Notes: generated from the letters alone by a model not told the origin. A stretch of DNA of 64,000 nucleotides from UBA4465 sp002292365 (GCA_943788615.1 CALSQY010000003.1:119709-183708), one strand, 5' to 3'; counted from the stretch's first letter, positions 27,324 through 36,846 are shown. Made by a program: numbers and translations.

Positions 27324-27764
27324 ATGAAGAATAAGATTTGGGTATGGGTTCAAATTAGTTTGATTTTTGTGGGATGCAGTCTGTCAAATTTCAGTCGAAT
27401 AGAAGATGTGATAGCTCAAAACCGAAAAAAGTGGGAGCGTCAAAAAATAGTTCACTATCAGATTACACAGAAGTTGAGTTGCTTCTGTCCTCCCACAACG
27501 CGTAAGCCGAAAATTATTGAAATCAATCACGGAAACATAGTGGCCATTGATGGTATTGAAACTTCAAATGGGAATAATATGGGTAAAACCTTTTCTGAAT
27601 TTTTTGAGTGGATAGAGGAGAAAAAAGCTAGAGATCCATTTATATCCGAATATACTTTTGACCCAAAATATGGCTTTCCCAATATGATATATTTTAATAT
27701 GAGAGAAAATATGAAGGATGAGGAGTTAAGGTATGTGCTAACAGATTTTAAAATTTTAGATTGA
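27324..27764 (+). CDS. DUF6174 family lipoprotein
   Basis: 146 residues with lipobox FVGC (Cys 18). The body follows DUF6174: 'NRKKWERQKIVHYQITQKLSCFCPPTTRKP', 'IVAIDGIE', 'FDPKYGFPNMIYFN' and a final strand with 'YVLTDFKIL'. The CFCPP motif is the most diagnostic. The family is found on the outer or cytoplasmic membrane face of many bacteria; function unknown. Convergent with the acyltransferase gene 16 bases away. Confidence 0.82.
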   Translation: MKNKIWVWVQISLIFVGCSLSNFSRIEDVIAQNRKKWERQKIVHYQITQKLSCFCPPTTRKPKIIEINHGNIVAIDGIETSNGNNMGKTFSEFFEWIEEKKARDPFISEYTFDPKYGFPNMIYFNMRENMKDEELRYVLTDFKILD

Positions 27765-27780
27765 GCGATTTTATCTCTAA

Positions 27781-28659
27781 CTAAAGCTCCAAATCATTAG
27801 GTCTTGAGTGTTTCCATCTTTTGTGGGACCATAGATAATAAGCGGGAACTTCCCTGATCTGTGCTTCCAACATATCCTTGTAAGATTCCATTATAAAATT
27901 ATTTTTTTCTAGGGTGGGCTCCTCACTGATAAGATTGAATTCGGTTTCGTAATAACCCCTTCTGATTTTTTTAATTTTACCGAAAACTACAGCTTCATTA
28001 TTTTTTTTAGCAAACTTTTCAGCACCGTTTTGAAATCCAGTATCTTGGTTTAAAAATTGAGTCCAATAAGCTTTATGAGGTTTTCTCGGCCATTGATCTG
28101 AGCCGTAAATGGTACATAGCAATGGATTATTTTCTTCTTTAGTATGAGATAATATTTTTTTAATACTCACCATTTGAAGACCAAATCGGCTTCTACTTTG
28201 TTTCATTTTGTCTTCCCAAAACAAATTTCTTAAAGGGGTATAAAAAGCTTTGCATTGATAGGGTAATGCATTGTTTATGGTAATGGCCAATAGCTCCCAA
28301 TTTCCATAATGTCCTCCCATTAAGGTAATATTTTTTTGCTTTGATGAGAGCTGCTTTAAGAGTTCTACATTTTTGTAAACCATACGTTCTTGAGCGCTTT
28401 TTTCACTAAGTGTAAATAGCTTAAGACTTTCTACAACGAGGTCGCAAAAATGTCGATAAAAATCAACACGTATTTTTTTACATGCTTTTACCGAATGCTG
28501 TGGAAAGGAATTTTTAATATTATGATACACCGTATTCCTTCTGTACCTGACTAAGTAAAATAAAATAATGAAAAGAATATCTGATATGCGATAAATCAAG
28601 AAAAAAGGAATCCTGGAAATGGGATAGACTAAACCAAAATATAATATTTTTTGTATCAA
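27781..28659 (-). CDS. LpxL/HtrB-type lysophospholipid (lipid A) acyltransferase
   Basis: 292 residues. N-terminal membrane helix (residues ~5-40), then the catalytic H-x4-E motif in 'GGHYGNWELLA' around residue 115. 'KQSRSRFGLQMVS' and 'YGSDQWPRKPHKAYWTQFL' match later blocks of the family (PF03279). These enzymes add the secondary acyl chain to lipid A or related lipids at the inner-membrane cytoplasmic face. Which lipid is acylated here is not known. Standalone gene. Confidence 0.88.
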   Translation of the reverse strand: MIQKILYFGLVYPISRIPFFLIYRISDILFIILFYLVRYRRNTVYHNIKNSFPQHSVKACKKIRVDFYRHFCDLVVESLKLFTLSEKSAQERMVYKNVELLKQLSSKQKNITLMGGHYGNWELLAITINNALPYQCKAFYTPLRNLFWEDKMKQSRSRFGLQMVSIKKILSHTKEENNPLLCTIYGSDQWPRKPHKAYWTQFLNQDTGFQNGAEKFAKKNNEAVVFGKIKKIRRGYYETEFNLISEEPTLEKNNFIMESYKDMLEAQIREVPAYYLWSHKRWKHSRPNDLEL

Positions 28660-28846
28660 TGCAATGTATATAAGTACTCAAAATTACCTTTTTAAGGTTG
28701 TTTCAAGCAGTAATAATAAAATGGGACGCTCCCAAGATCTATCTCTCTTAATTGAGTGGCACTTAGTTATGAAGATTCATATGGACAAAATGAATGTGTC
28801 TTGATTTACCCTTTATTCATATAAATGAAGCATGTTTTCAAATGTT

Positions 28847-29668
28847 TTATTGAGTGACTTTTCCTGCAACACCATAAAATTCACCTCCATTTATCCAAGG
28901 AAGGTCGGCTGTGACATGGTAATGATAGATGCCTTCTGGAAAATGGGCAGTCACACTGGTGTGACCATGATAATCGTCAAGATCATCATTGGTTAAGGTG
29001 ACTCCACTTTCTACAGGGCCATAAACAGGGAAACCATCCAGTAAAAGGCCTAAGAAAGTACTGTCGCCTTTGATTTCTGTAAGCCATGTAGGCTCTGTAT
29101 GATAATGATAGGAGCCGGTATTCGTTGGATGTCCTTCATATTGATCAAAAGTGTTGAGTTCTTCTAATATATCATCTCCTGGTGCTGCCACTTGGTTGTA
29201 AAACACCACACTATTGATAGATACACCCATGGGGCCGAAAGGAGTTCCTTCATTATTTGTAGACATTTCAGGGAATCTAGGTAGGGTGAAGGTATAACTC
29301 ATCGGAGCAATTGTATTTGGATTTTTATAGAAATCTTCATTGTCGTCTTCATTATAGTCCTCATACAGAGCATTAGTTGTTTCATAATACATACTCTTAT
29401 GATCAGGCTCACTGCTTGCCGTGATTGTAAGGCTCGTTTCTCCTACAACAACAACTACGGATTCATCATAAAAAAGGCAAGCAATGACGGCAAGGTCATT
29501 GGCCGCAGAAGATGCCAAGCATTCTACCGTACTGGAGTCCGTGGCAGTGGTGACTTGACTGCCTTGAATGGTGACGGTATCTGGAGCATTGTCATCATCG
29601 CCACAATTAGATAGCATGATACTGCTGAAAATCAGTGAAGCGAGCAGTATTAATTTGTTCATTTTCAT
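28847..29668 (-). CDS. YHYH-domain lipoprotein
   Basis: 273 residues from the Met at 29668; the N terminus MKMNKLILLASLIFSSIMLSNC is a lipoprotein signal (Cys 22). An open extension to 29725 lacks signal features. The YHYH signature occurs in 'GSYHYHTEPTWL' with 'LLDGFPVYGP', and a second 'IYHYHVTADLPW' near the C terminus. YHYH proteins are exported and often lie near copper or SCO1-type genes; biochemical role unknown. It follows the SCO1 and MORN genes on the same strand after a 410-base gap with a terminator-like hairpin. Confidence 0.85.
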   Translation of the reverse strand: MKMNKLILLASLIFSSIMLSNCGDDDNAPDTVTIQGSQVTTATDSSTVECLASSAANDLAVIACLFYDESVVVVVGETSLTITASSEPDHKSMYYETTNALYEDYNEDDNEDFYKNPNTIAPMSYTFTLPRFPEMSTNNEGTPFGPMGVSINSVVFYNQVAAPGDDILEELNTFDQYEGHPTNTGSYHYHTEPTWLTEIKGDSTFLGLLLDGFPVYGPVESGVTLTNDDLDDYHGHTSVTAHFPEGIYHYHVTADLPWINGGEFYGVAGKVTQ

Positions 29669-29757
29669 AGCTTTGTTTACAATGGTGGTTAAATAATACT
29701 CTTGATTTAATACAAATCTATACATAAAGGTATTTCCTTGAAACAGAATTGAGCTAA

Positions 29758-29790
29758 AAATAAACCCTACTGCTTGAGTAAGGGTTATTT
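29758..29790 (-). terminator. Probable intrinsic terminator after the SCO1 gene
   Basis: On the minus strand AAATAACCCT pairs with AGGGTTTATTT (one bulge) around a 12-base loop, followed by a T-rich tail. It lies ~290 bases after the SCO1 gene and ~90 bases before the YHYH start, in the otherwise empty gap 29726-30078. Confidence 0.5.
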
Positions 29791-30078
29791 AAAAAAAGTA
29801 ATGAGTATTTTTTGTATGTCTCTTGAGTGGCTTATTCAATCTGCTTTTGTATTGAACAAAAACTGCTATCATTAAAGCCCTTTTTTAGAGGTATTATTTT
29901 AAATCATTTAATGAATGCATTGAAAAATTACAGACTAGTAATGGATTAACGGATGGCTGTATAAAGGGATAAGTTGATTATTATAATCAGTACCATTACT
30001 GCTTTTTTTACTAAATGAACGATCTACTCAGAGCTCAATTTAGATGCTGGTGATGGTTAAGTAATAGACATATTATCA

Positions 30079-30738
30079 TCATTCTAAAATAGACTTAATG
30101 TCTTCTATGAGTCGTTTCGTTTCCAAGGATAGGGTGCCATTGTAAACTCCTCTTATTCGTCTGTGTTGATCGATGAGTACTAAATTTTCAGTATGTAAAA
30201 AATCATCATCTTCTGTCACGTTTTTTCCAAAGCCCTCATCGGCATAATAGGAGTTTCTAGCGAGTTCGTAGATCTCTTTTTTATCTCCTGTGAGTAGAAA
30301 CCAGTTTTCAGCATTTATTCCATTAAAATCCGCATATTCTCTAAGTCTACCCACTGAGTCTACCCACGGCATGACGGTATGAGAAAGAATTTTGACATTA
30401 GGGTTAGATTTAAAGGTATCTTGAACTTTTAGTAAATTCCCCGTCATTAAAGGGCATACATTTGGGCAAATGGAAAAAAAGAAATTGGCGACATAAAGTT
30501 TACCATCCATATCATCTTGTGTGATCCAATTTCCTTTTTGGTTCTGAAATTTAAAATCAGCAATAGTGTGGATGTCATCGAATGCCCCATCAGTCTTTTC
30601 GATCCATTCAGGTGTGAATGTGGGTTCAATATAGAAGGGTAGTTCTATTTCCGAAATTTCCAAGTCTTCATTTACTATTCTTTGCCTGCTGAAAGCAATC
30701 AATCCCATACAGAGCATCAGCCAAATTATTTTTTTCAT
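30079..30738 (-). CDS. SCO1/SenC family copper-binding protein
   Basis: 219 residues with an N-terminal membrane or signal segment. The copper/thiol motif CPNVC is in 'FSICPNVCPLMTGNLLKVQ', and the partner His in 'FLHTENLVLID'; 'LLTGDKKEIYELARNSYY' is also typical. SCO1 proteins deliver copper to the CuA site of cytochrome c oxidase or act as thiol reductants in the periplasm. Its ATG directly abuts the stop of the upstream MORN gene, so the two are translationally coupled. Confidence 0.92.
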   Translation of the reverse strand: MKKIIWLMLCMGLIAFSRQRIVNEDLEISEIELPFYIEPTFTPEWIEKTDGAFDDIHTIADFKFQNQKGNWITQDDMDGKLYVANFFFSICPNVCPLMTGNLLKVQDTFKSNPNVKILSHTVMPWVDSVGRLREYADFNGINAENWFLLTGDKKEIYELARNSYYADEGFGKNVTEDDDFLHTENLVLIDQHRRIRGVYNGTLSLETKRLIEDIKSILE

Positions 30739-31338
30739 TTACTTACCCTTATAAGGATCTAATATTTGTTTTTTTGTATCAATCTTTGTGCATCGCTTCA
30801 TACCCATCAGTCCATATTTTTTTCCATTTTCTCGGATGACGAAATTAGCTCTGATTTTACCATCTCTGCGCCAAACTTTCTGTGAACCCATGGGCTGACC
30901 ATTGGCATAGTTTCGATCTTGCAAGGGTGAGCCATCTTGATACCATTCCTTATGATTACCCACGTTCATGCCATTTTTAAAATGGTATTCAAATTTGAGT
31001 GAACCATCGGGATACCAGCCTAAATGGGTTCCATGCTTTTTGCCATGAAGGTAGGGTCGATGGTGTCTTTTTGTGCCGTCACCATAATAGCCCAACATCT
31101 CACCCTCTTGTAATCCTTCATAAAATGGGATCTTATTTAGAACTACATTTTTTTCATTTTTTTGAACTACATAGCCTGAAAATAACTTATCTTGATAGCG
31201 TCGCTTACCCTTTTGATCCCAACTCAAGTTCAAGTCCTTTTTATCAATTTCTATTTTGGGAATTTTAGGCCCAAATACAGACCCTATTTCGCAGCTTGAA
31301 AAGGCGCATAAAATTATTAAAAGGTGCCTAAACTTCAT
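30739..31338 (-). CDS. MORN-repeat (YwqK-like) lipoprotein
   Basis: 199 residues from the Met at 31338, giving a lipoprotein signal with Cys at ~16; a Met six codons upstream is the alternative. At least four MORN-variant repeats: 'YYGDGTKRHHRPYLHGKKHG', 'GWYPDGSLKFEYHFKNGMNVG', 'EWYQDGSPLQDRNYANGQPMG', 'VWRRDGKIRANFVIRENG'. These beta-hairpin repeats are shared with proteins loosely labelled YwqK antitoxin; no toxin partner is present. It is cotranscribed with SCO1 (stop and start abut), a pairing suggestive of metal or respiratory envelope functions (inference). Confidence 0.83.
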   Translation of the reverse strand: MKFRHLLIILCAFSSCEIGSVFGPKIPKIEIDKKDLNLSWDQKGKRRYQDKLFSGYVVQKNEKNVVLNKIPFYEGLQEGEMLGYYGDGTKRHHRPYLHGKKHGTHLGWYPDGSLKFEYHFKNGMNVGNHKEWYQDGSPLQDRNYANGQPMGSQKVWRRDGKIRANFVIRENGKKYGLMGMKRCTKIDTKKQILDPYKGK

Positions 31339-31518
31339 GTTGTCAAAAATAGTCAAATTATTATTTACAAATAATTTTTTTTTAAATTAGGCACATAATG
31401 AGGGTTAAAGAACTGACTTACTTCAAATTTTAATTACCTGTCTTTATAAAAAGAGTGATGCCCTTTTGATTATAATTTTCTCGAGATAATATGTTTAATA
31501 TAACAAACAAGAAAGGCT

Positions 31519-32481
31519 GTGTTACTTTATAAATTGATCTTTAGTTTATTTTTTTCCCTTATGATGACCCATCCATCTTTAGTCAGTACTCCTTTGGAAA
31601 ATTATGAGGAAACTGTTCTTGGAGATCAGAAAATCATAAAAATGCGAGCGATTGCTTCAGGTAATTATGCTATGGGCAGTATGGATGGAGGATTTCAAAA
31701 TAAAGGGGTCCAAAGCCCACAATATGAGGTTTATGTAGATGCTTTCTGGATGAGCGAGAAGGAAATTTCATGGGAAATTTATCAAGAATTTTTATATAGA
31801 GAAAAAGATCATATCAGGGCAGATGATTATGGAGATTTAGTATTGGAGATTGATGGTCTTTCTGCTGCTACCATGCCTTATGTTAATTTCAATGTAACAA
31901 ATCATCCTGTTATTGACGTGACACAATATGCAGCTTCTATGTTCTGTAAATGGCTTTCTGCAAAAACAGGGAGGTTCTATCGTTTACCCACTGAGGCAGA
32001 ATGGGAATATGCCTGTCGTGCAGGGACCACAGAACCTTACTCTTTTGACCCAAATTTAATAGATGATTATGCCTGGTATGCAGATAATAGTCAGGGTACT
32101 TTTCATCCGAGTGGTTTGAAAAAGCCGAATTCATTTGGGTTATATGATATGCATGGCAACGTTGCTGAATGGGTATTGGACCATTATGATCCCAAGGGGT
32201 ATGACACTGCATTAGATAGTGGTCATTTTTTTTTAAGAAAGGAGAGCCTTTACCCGAGAGTATTTAGAGGCGGGTCATGGCGAGATCCCAAAGAAGCTCT
32301 TCGTTCTTCGGAAAGAGATTACTCAAGTCCAAAACTAAAGCAGCGAGATCCCCAATTGCCTAAGAGCTTATGGTGGCATACCGATGCCCCTCACATCGGC
32401 TTTAGAGTAGTGAGATCAAATAAAATCCTTAATTTAGATGAAATGAATTTGTATTGGGGTAACCCCATTAAAGAATATTAA
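31519..32481 (+). CDS. Formylglycine-generating-enzyme (SUMF1)-like exported protein
   Basis: 320 residues starting at GTG (31519), which opens a signal peptide. FGE-sulfatase domain motifs: 'YAMGSMDGGFQNKG', 'YVDAFWMSEKEISWEIYQEF', 'NHPVIDVTQYAASMFCKWLSAKTG', 'RLPTEAEWEYACRAGT', 'LYDMHGNVAEWVLD', 'VFRGGSWRD' and 'HIGFRVVRS'. The Cys pair used by true FGE for catalysis is not evident near the C terminus, so this is probably a binding or non-sulfatase member. The Gfo/Idh/MocA gene begins 11 bases later, and the TIM-barrel gene follows; an operon is likely. Confidence 0.85.
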   Translation: MLLYKLIFSLFFSLMMTHPSLVSTPLENYEETVLGDQKIIKMRAIASGNYAMGSMDGGFQNKGVQSPQYEVYVDAFWMSEKEISWEIYQEFLYREKDHIRADDYGDLVLEIDGLSAATMPYVNFNVTNHPVIDVTQYAASMFCKWLSAKTGRFYRLPTEAEWEYACRAGTTEPYSFDPNLIDDYAWYADNSQGTFHPSGLKKPNSFGLYDMHGNVAEWVLDHYDPKGYDTALDSGHFFLRKESLYPRVFRGGSWRDPKEALRSSERDYSSPKLKQRDPQLPKSLWWHTDAPHIGFRVVRSNKILNLDEMNLYWGNPIKEY

Positions 32482-32492
32482 TCCTAAATAGA

Positions 32493-33824
32493 ATGAAGAG
32501 AGCACAGACAAATGAAGCAAGAAGGAAATTTTTAAGGAAAACTGTGGCTTATACAGGAGCAGGCTTATTGGCCTCTAAGCTACCTACTCAGGCCCACGCC
32601 TATGTGGCAGGAGTAGGTGAAATCAGCGTGGCCTTGGTGGGTTGTGGGGGTAGAGGAACGGGTGCTGCTGCACAAGCTATACAAGCAGATCCCGCAGTAA
32701 GGTTAGTGGCTATGGCAGATGTTTTTGACGATCAGTTGCAAAATAGTTTCAAAGGATTGTCCATGAAGCTTGCTGATTCTGGTCAAATTAAAGTAAGTCC
32801 AGAAACAATGTTTGTTGGATTTGATGCTTATAAAAAAGCCATTGATAGGGCAGATGTTGTTATTTTGACTACGCCTCCAGGGTTTAGGCCTGTGCATTTC
32901 GAATATGCTGTCAATCAAGGTAAACATGTTTTTATGGAAAAACCTTTGGCCACAGATGTGATAGGCATAAAGAGAATATTAGCTGCAGGGAAATTAGCCA
33001 AACAAAAAAAATTAAATGTGATTGTCGGTCTTCAGCGACATTATCAAAAAAATTATTTGACCGCACATGAATTGGTGCAAAAAGGAAAAATAGGTGATAT
33101 TGTCTCTGGACAAGTATATTGGAATAGCCCAGGTGTATGGGTACGTAAAAGGCAATATCAGCAAACAGAATTAGAATATCAGATGCGCAATTGGTATTAT
33201 TTTAACTGGATTTGTGGGGATCATATCTTGGAGCAACACATACACAACATAGATGTAGCTAATTGGTTTATTGGATCGATCCCTTTAAGTGCACAAGGAA
33301 TGGGTGGCCGAGAGACGAGAAAAGGGCGAGATCATGGACATATTTTTGATCACCATTTCGTAGAGTTCACTTATCCTGAAGGTCAAATAATATCCAGCCA
33401 ATGTAGGCATCAAAGGGGATGTATGAATCGAGTGGAAGAAGTTTTTCAAGGGACCAAGGGGCATTTGCGGATAAATAGTGAAAATTTTGCTTCAATTAAT
33501 TCAAATAACGGAAAATCAATTTATCAACATGTAGATCAAGGTGATGTGAATCCCTATCAGCAAGAGCATAATTTATTGTTTACAGCAATTAAATCAGGGA
33601 CATATCAGTTTGACGATGTACCTAATGGAGCCAACAGTACCATGACCGCAATTCTAGGAAGAATGGCTACTTATTCAGGTCAAGTTTTGACCTGGGACCA
33701 AGCGATGGCATCAGATCTTAAGTTGGTGCCAGATTTGAACTCATTCAATGACCTAGCCCCAGTAGTCCCCAATACAGAAGGTCACTATCCAGTTCCTGTT
33801 CCAGGCGTCACTACATTCATCTAA
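32493..33824 (+). CDS. Tat-exported Gfo/Idh/MocA family oxidoreductase
   Basis: 443 residues. Tat-like signal at the N terminus (RRKFLRKTVAYTGAGLLASK). Rossmann motif 'VALVGCGGRGTGAA' near residue 48, then 'VFMEKPLATD', the NAD(P)/substrate Lys motif of the family, and a C-terminal substrate domain with 'HILEQHIHNIDVANWF' and 'DHHFVEFTYPEG'. These enzymes oxidise or epimerise sugars and inositols. A periplasmic location with a bound cofactor follows from the Tat signal. Middle gene of the three-gene cassette. Confidence 0.9.
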   Translation: MKRAQTNEARRKFLRKTVAYTGAGLLASKLPTQAHAYVAGVGEISVALVGCGGRGTGAAAQAIQADPAVRLVAMADVFDDQLQNSFKGLSMKLADSGQIKVSPETMFVGFDAYKKAIDRADVVILTTPPGFRPVHFEYAVNQGKHVFMEKPLATDVIGIKRILAAGKLAKQKKLNVIVGLQRHYQKNYLTAHELVQKGKIGDIVSGQVYWNSPGVWVRKRQYQQTELEYQMRNWYYFNWICGDHILEQHIHNIDVANWFIGSIPLSAQGMGGRETRKGRDHGHIFDHHFVEFTYPEGQIISSQCRHQRGCMNRVEEVFQGTKGHLRINSENFASINSNNGKSIYQHVDQGDVNPYQQEHNLLFTAIKSGTYQFDDVPNGANSTMTAILGRMATYSGQVLTWDQAMASDLKLVPDLNSFNDLAPVVPNTEGHYPVPVPGVTTFI

Positions 33825-33836
33825 AATATTTCTAAA

Positions 33837-34757
33837 ATGTCAAGAAGAACATTCTTAAAAAATGGTGTAGCGGCAGCTGTATTGCCTTTATTTGGTTTCC
33901 AGAATATGGATAGAGATCATTTGGGGGGTCTAGATCATTCGCGGTTTAACCTTAATTATGCCCCACATTTCGGAATGTTCAAATCACATGCAGGTGAAGA
34001 TTTGATCTCTCAATTGGATTTTATGGCTGAGTACGGATTTAAATCTTTTGAAGACAATGAAATGCGAATGCGTTCAAAGGCTACTCAAAATCAAATAGCC
34101 GAGACTATAATAAAAAATGGAATGACTATGGGTGTATTCGTTGGTCATAAAATTTATTGGGATCAACCCAATCTCACGAATGGCAATACAGATCTAAGAG
34201 ATGAGTTTTTGGCAGATATTAAGTCCTCGATTGAAGTAGCCAAGCGAGTAAATGCTAAATGGATGACCGTAGTCCCCGGTTATGTTGATTTGAAACTTCA
34301 AGAAGGATATCAAACGGCCCACCTTATTGAAGCACTACGCAGAGCTTGTGATCTACTAGAGCCCGAGGGCTTGGTAATGGTATTGGAGCCACTTAATCCT
34401 CGCGACCATGCGGGTCAATTTCTTTCCAAAATTCCGCAAGCTTATGAGATCTGTCGGGCTGTTGACAGTCCATCATGTAAGATTTTATTTGACATTTATC
34501 ATCAGCAAATCACTGAAGGTAATATCATTCCAAATATTGACCATTCATGGTCAGAAATTGCTTATTTTCAGATTGGAGATAACCCTGGTCGTAACGAACC
34601 GACCACAGGAGAGTTAAACTATCAAAACATTTTTGAGCACATTCATGCCAAAGGATATCAGGGAATCCTTGGAATGGAGCATGGTAATTCCGAGGGAGGA
34701 AAACGAGGAGAATTAGCCGTCATAGCTGCTTATCGTAAAGTTGATAATTTCCTTTAA
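33837..34757 (+). CDS. Hydroxypyruvate-isomerase-like TIM-barrel protein with Tat-like signal
   Basis: 306 residues. The N terminus SRRTFLKNGVAAAVLP is Tat-like. The rest is an AP-endonuclease-2/xylose-isomerase-like TIM barrel: 'MVLEPLNPRDHAGQFL', 'ILFDIYHQQITEGNII', 'YFQIGDNPGRNEPTTGELNY', 'GILGMEHGNSEGG'. The metal-binding Glu/Asp/His/Glu positions of the hydroxypyruvate isomerase branch are present in these blocks. It probably isomerises a keto-sugar produced by the adjacent Gfo/Idh/MocA enzyme (inference). Twelve bases downstream of that gene. Confidence 0.86.
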   Translation: MSRRTFLKNGVAAAVLPLFGFQNMDRDHLGGLDHSRFNLNYAPHFGMFKSHAGEDLISQLDFMAEYGFKSFEDNEMRMRSKATQNQIAETIIKNGMTMGVFVGHKIYWDQPNLTNGNTDLRDEFLADIKSSIEVAKRVNAKWMTVVPGYVDLKLQEGYQTAHLIEALRRACDLLEPEGLVMVLEPLNPRDHAGQFLSKIPQAYEICRAVDSPSCKILFDIYHQQITEGNIIPNIDHSWSEIAYFQIGDNPGRNEPTTGELNYQNIFEHIHAKGYQGILGMEHGNSEGGKRGELAVIAAYRKVDNFL

Positions 34758-34799
34758 TCTCTGACCAACCTTCCTTCTTAGAAGTCTATCTTTGCTGTT

Positions 34800-35831
34800 A
34801 TGAATAAAATTACGGCGGCTGACCTTTGGGAGGCCAGAAAAGACTGTGTTATTTTAGATGTACGCTCACCTGGGGAATTTCTTAAAGGACATATTCCAGG
34901 CGCATCTAATTTGCCTATTTTTTCTGATGAAGAGAGAGCGCGGGTGGGAACGCTGTACAAACAAACGAGTAGGGAAGTGGCATTTCTTGAAGGTTTAGAT
35001 TTCATAGGTCCAAAACTAAGATTTTTCATAGAGGAGACGACAAGATTGGCTCCTGATAAAAAAATATTGATTCATTGCTGGAGAGGAGGACTGCGCAGTC
35101 AAAGTATAGCCGTCTTACTGGAAGCGGCTGGTTTTTCATGTCAATTATTGGAAGGTGGATACAAATCCTACCGTACGCATTGCCGGGAGGTCCTCATGGC
35201 TGAGGATGCCCATCTGATCTTGTTAGGGGGCAAAACAGGGAGCGGTAAAACGGACATATTGAATGAACTGATGGATCTTCAAGAACAGGTCATCGACTTA
35301 GAGGGCCTGGCCCATCACAAAGGTTCTGTTTTTGGTATGTTGGGACAAGAACCACAACCAACCAAAGAGCAGTTTGAGAATAATCTTTACGAATGTTTTT
35401 CTTCTTTTGATCTTAAAAAACGTATTTGGCTTGAAAGTGAGAGTCAATCTATCGGACAAGCTTTTATTCCCGATGCGGTGTTCAAAAAATTTCGGAACTC
35501 CCCTATTTTTGTCGTAGAACGTACCTTTGATCAGCGGATCCATCGACTTGTCAATGATTATGGCCAATTTCAAAAGAAAGAGCTCATCCATGCTTTTAAG
35601 AAGATTGAGAAAAGGTTGGGAGGACAGCATCTAAAAGCTGCCTTAGAAGCGATTAAGGTTGGTGATGGTGAAGAGGCCTGTGCCATTGCGCTGGGATATT
35701 ATGATAAGGCTTATGAGAGATCTACCATAGACAATGGCTTTACCTTGGCGACTTCGATCAGCACCTTGAAAATGACAGACCAACAAATAGCTCAAAAACT
35801 GATACTTACTGCCAAAAAAAATGGATTATAA
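34800..35831 (+). CDS. selU: tRNA 2-selenouridine synthase
   Basis: 343 residues. The N-terminal rhodanese domain contains the active Cys93 in 'LIHCWRGGLRSQS'. The C-terminal P-loop domain has GGKTGSGKT at residues 143-151. The length and two-domain order are those of SelU/MnmH, which converts 2-thiouridine at the wobble position of Lys, Glu and Gln tRNAs into 2-selenouridine through a geranylated intermediate. The stop overlaps the start of selD by 11 bases, so the pair is coupled. Confidence 0.93.
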   Translation: MNKITAADLWEARKDCVILDVRSPGEFLKGHIPGASNLPIFSDEERARVGTLYKQTSREVAFLEGLDFIGPKLRFFIEETTRLAPDKKILIHCWRGGLRSQSIAVLLEAAGFSCQLLEGGYKSYRTHCREVLMAEDAHLILLGGKTGSGKTDILNELMDLQEQVIDLEGLAHHKGSVFGMLGQEPQPTKEQFENNLYECFSSFDLKKRIWLESESQSIGQAFIPDAVFKKFRNSPIFVVERTFDQRIHRLVNDYGQFQKKELIHAFKKIEKRLGGQHLKAALEAIKVGDGEEACAIALGYYDKAYERSTIDNGFTLATSISTLKMTDQQIAQKLILTAKKNGL

Positions 35832-36846
35832 ATTAACGAAATACAGTCATGGTGCCGGCTGTGGTTGTAAAATAGCCCCACAAGTATTGGATGATATATT
35901 AGGGCAAAATAGAGAGAATCTTTTCCCTAATTTATTGGTTGGAAATCAAGAAAGGGATGATGCTGCAGTATTTGATTTAGGTGATGGTACGGCGGTAATT
36001 AGTACCACGGACTTTTTTATGCCCATCGTAGATGATCCATATGATTTTGGAAGAATTGCAGCAGTAAATGCAATGAGTGATATTTATGCCATGGGGGGTA
36101 ATCCTTTGATGGCCATAGCAATTTTGGGTTGGCCCATCAATGAAATACCGGCCTCTGTTGCCCATCAAGTCATTGAAGGGGCTCGATTTGTCTGTAAGCA
36201 GGCACATATACCTTTGGCAGGAGGGCACAGCATAGATAGTTCTGAGCCTATTTTTGGTTTAGCTGTGACGGGTAAAGTAGCGGTCAAAAACTTAAAAAAG
36301 AACAAAGGGGCAAGGCCTGGAGATATACTCTTTTTAACCAAGCCCCTAGGGGTAGGCATCATTACTACTGCTATTAAGCAAAATCTATTGATCGAAGAGG
36401 GTGCCGCGTTGGCCCTGGCGTCCATGACCCAACTCAATGATGTTGGGGCCATGTTGGCCACATTAAAGGGTGTTCATGCCATGACCGATGTGACGGGATT
36501 TGGTTTGTTGGGTCATTTAATTGAGATGTGTGAGGCGTCAGAGATCAGTGCAGAAATTAATTTTGAGGTAATACCTCAATTGCCGCATCTACAATCTTAT
36601 CTTAACCAAGGATCCTATCCTGGTGGAACGACTAGAAATTGGGAGAGCTATGGTGAGAAAGTTGAGTTAAAAAATAAAAATCAACGGCTCATTTTAGCTG
36701 ATCCGCAGACCAGCGGTGGACTTTTGGTCGCTGTAGCCCCAGAAAGCACAACTGATTTTTTAAAGTTGGTCAAAACCGTGGGTTTAGAACTGGCGGCTAT
36801 AGGTACTATGCAACAGGGAAAGTCAAAAAAGGTGTATGTGAAGTAA
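35821..36846 (+). CDS. selD: Selenophosphate synthase (cysteine form)
   Basis: 341 residues, with 'YSHGAGCGCK' at 8-17: the catalytic Cys14 (not Sec) and Lys17. Further blocks: 'DDAAVFDLGDGTAVISTTDFFMP', 'AVNAMSDIYAMGG', 'AGGHSIDSSEPIFGLAVTG', 'MTDVTGFGLLGHL', 'DPQTSGGLL'. SelD makes selenophosphate from selenide and ATP. No selA, selB or selC is visible here. Adjacency to selU suggests the selenium is used for tRNA. Confidence 0.95.
   Translation: MDYKLTKYSHGAGCGCKIAPQVLDDILGQNRENLFPNLLVGNQERDDAAVFDLGDGTAVISTTDFFMPIVDDPYDFGRIAAVNAMSDIYAMGGNPLMAIAILGWPINEIPASVAHQVIEGARFVCKQAHIPLAGGHSIDSSEPIFGLAVTGKVAVKNLKKNKGARPGDILFLTKPLGVGIITTAIKQNLLIEEGAALALASMTQLNDVGAMLATLKGVHAMTDVTGFGLLGHLIEMCEASEISAEINFEVIPQLPHLQSYLNQGSYPGGTTRNWESYGEKVELKNKNQRLILADPQTSGGLLVAVAPESTTDFLKLVKTVGLELAAIGTMQQGKSKKVYVK

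Noticed and set aside
30739..31338. YwqK-type antitoxin of a toxin-antitoxin pair
   Set aside because: The protein is an exported MORN-repeat lipoprotein and no toxin gene is adjacent.
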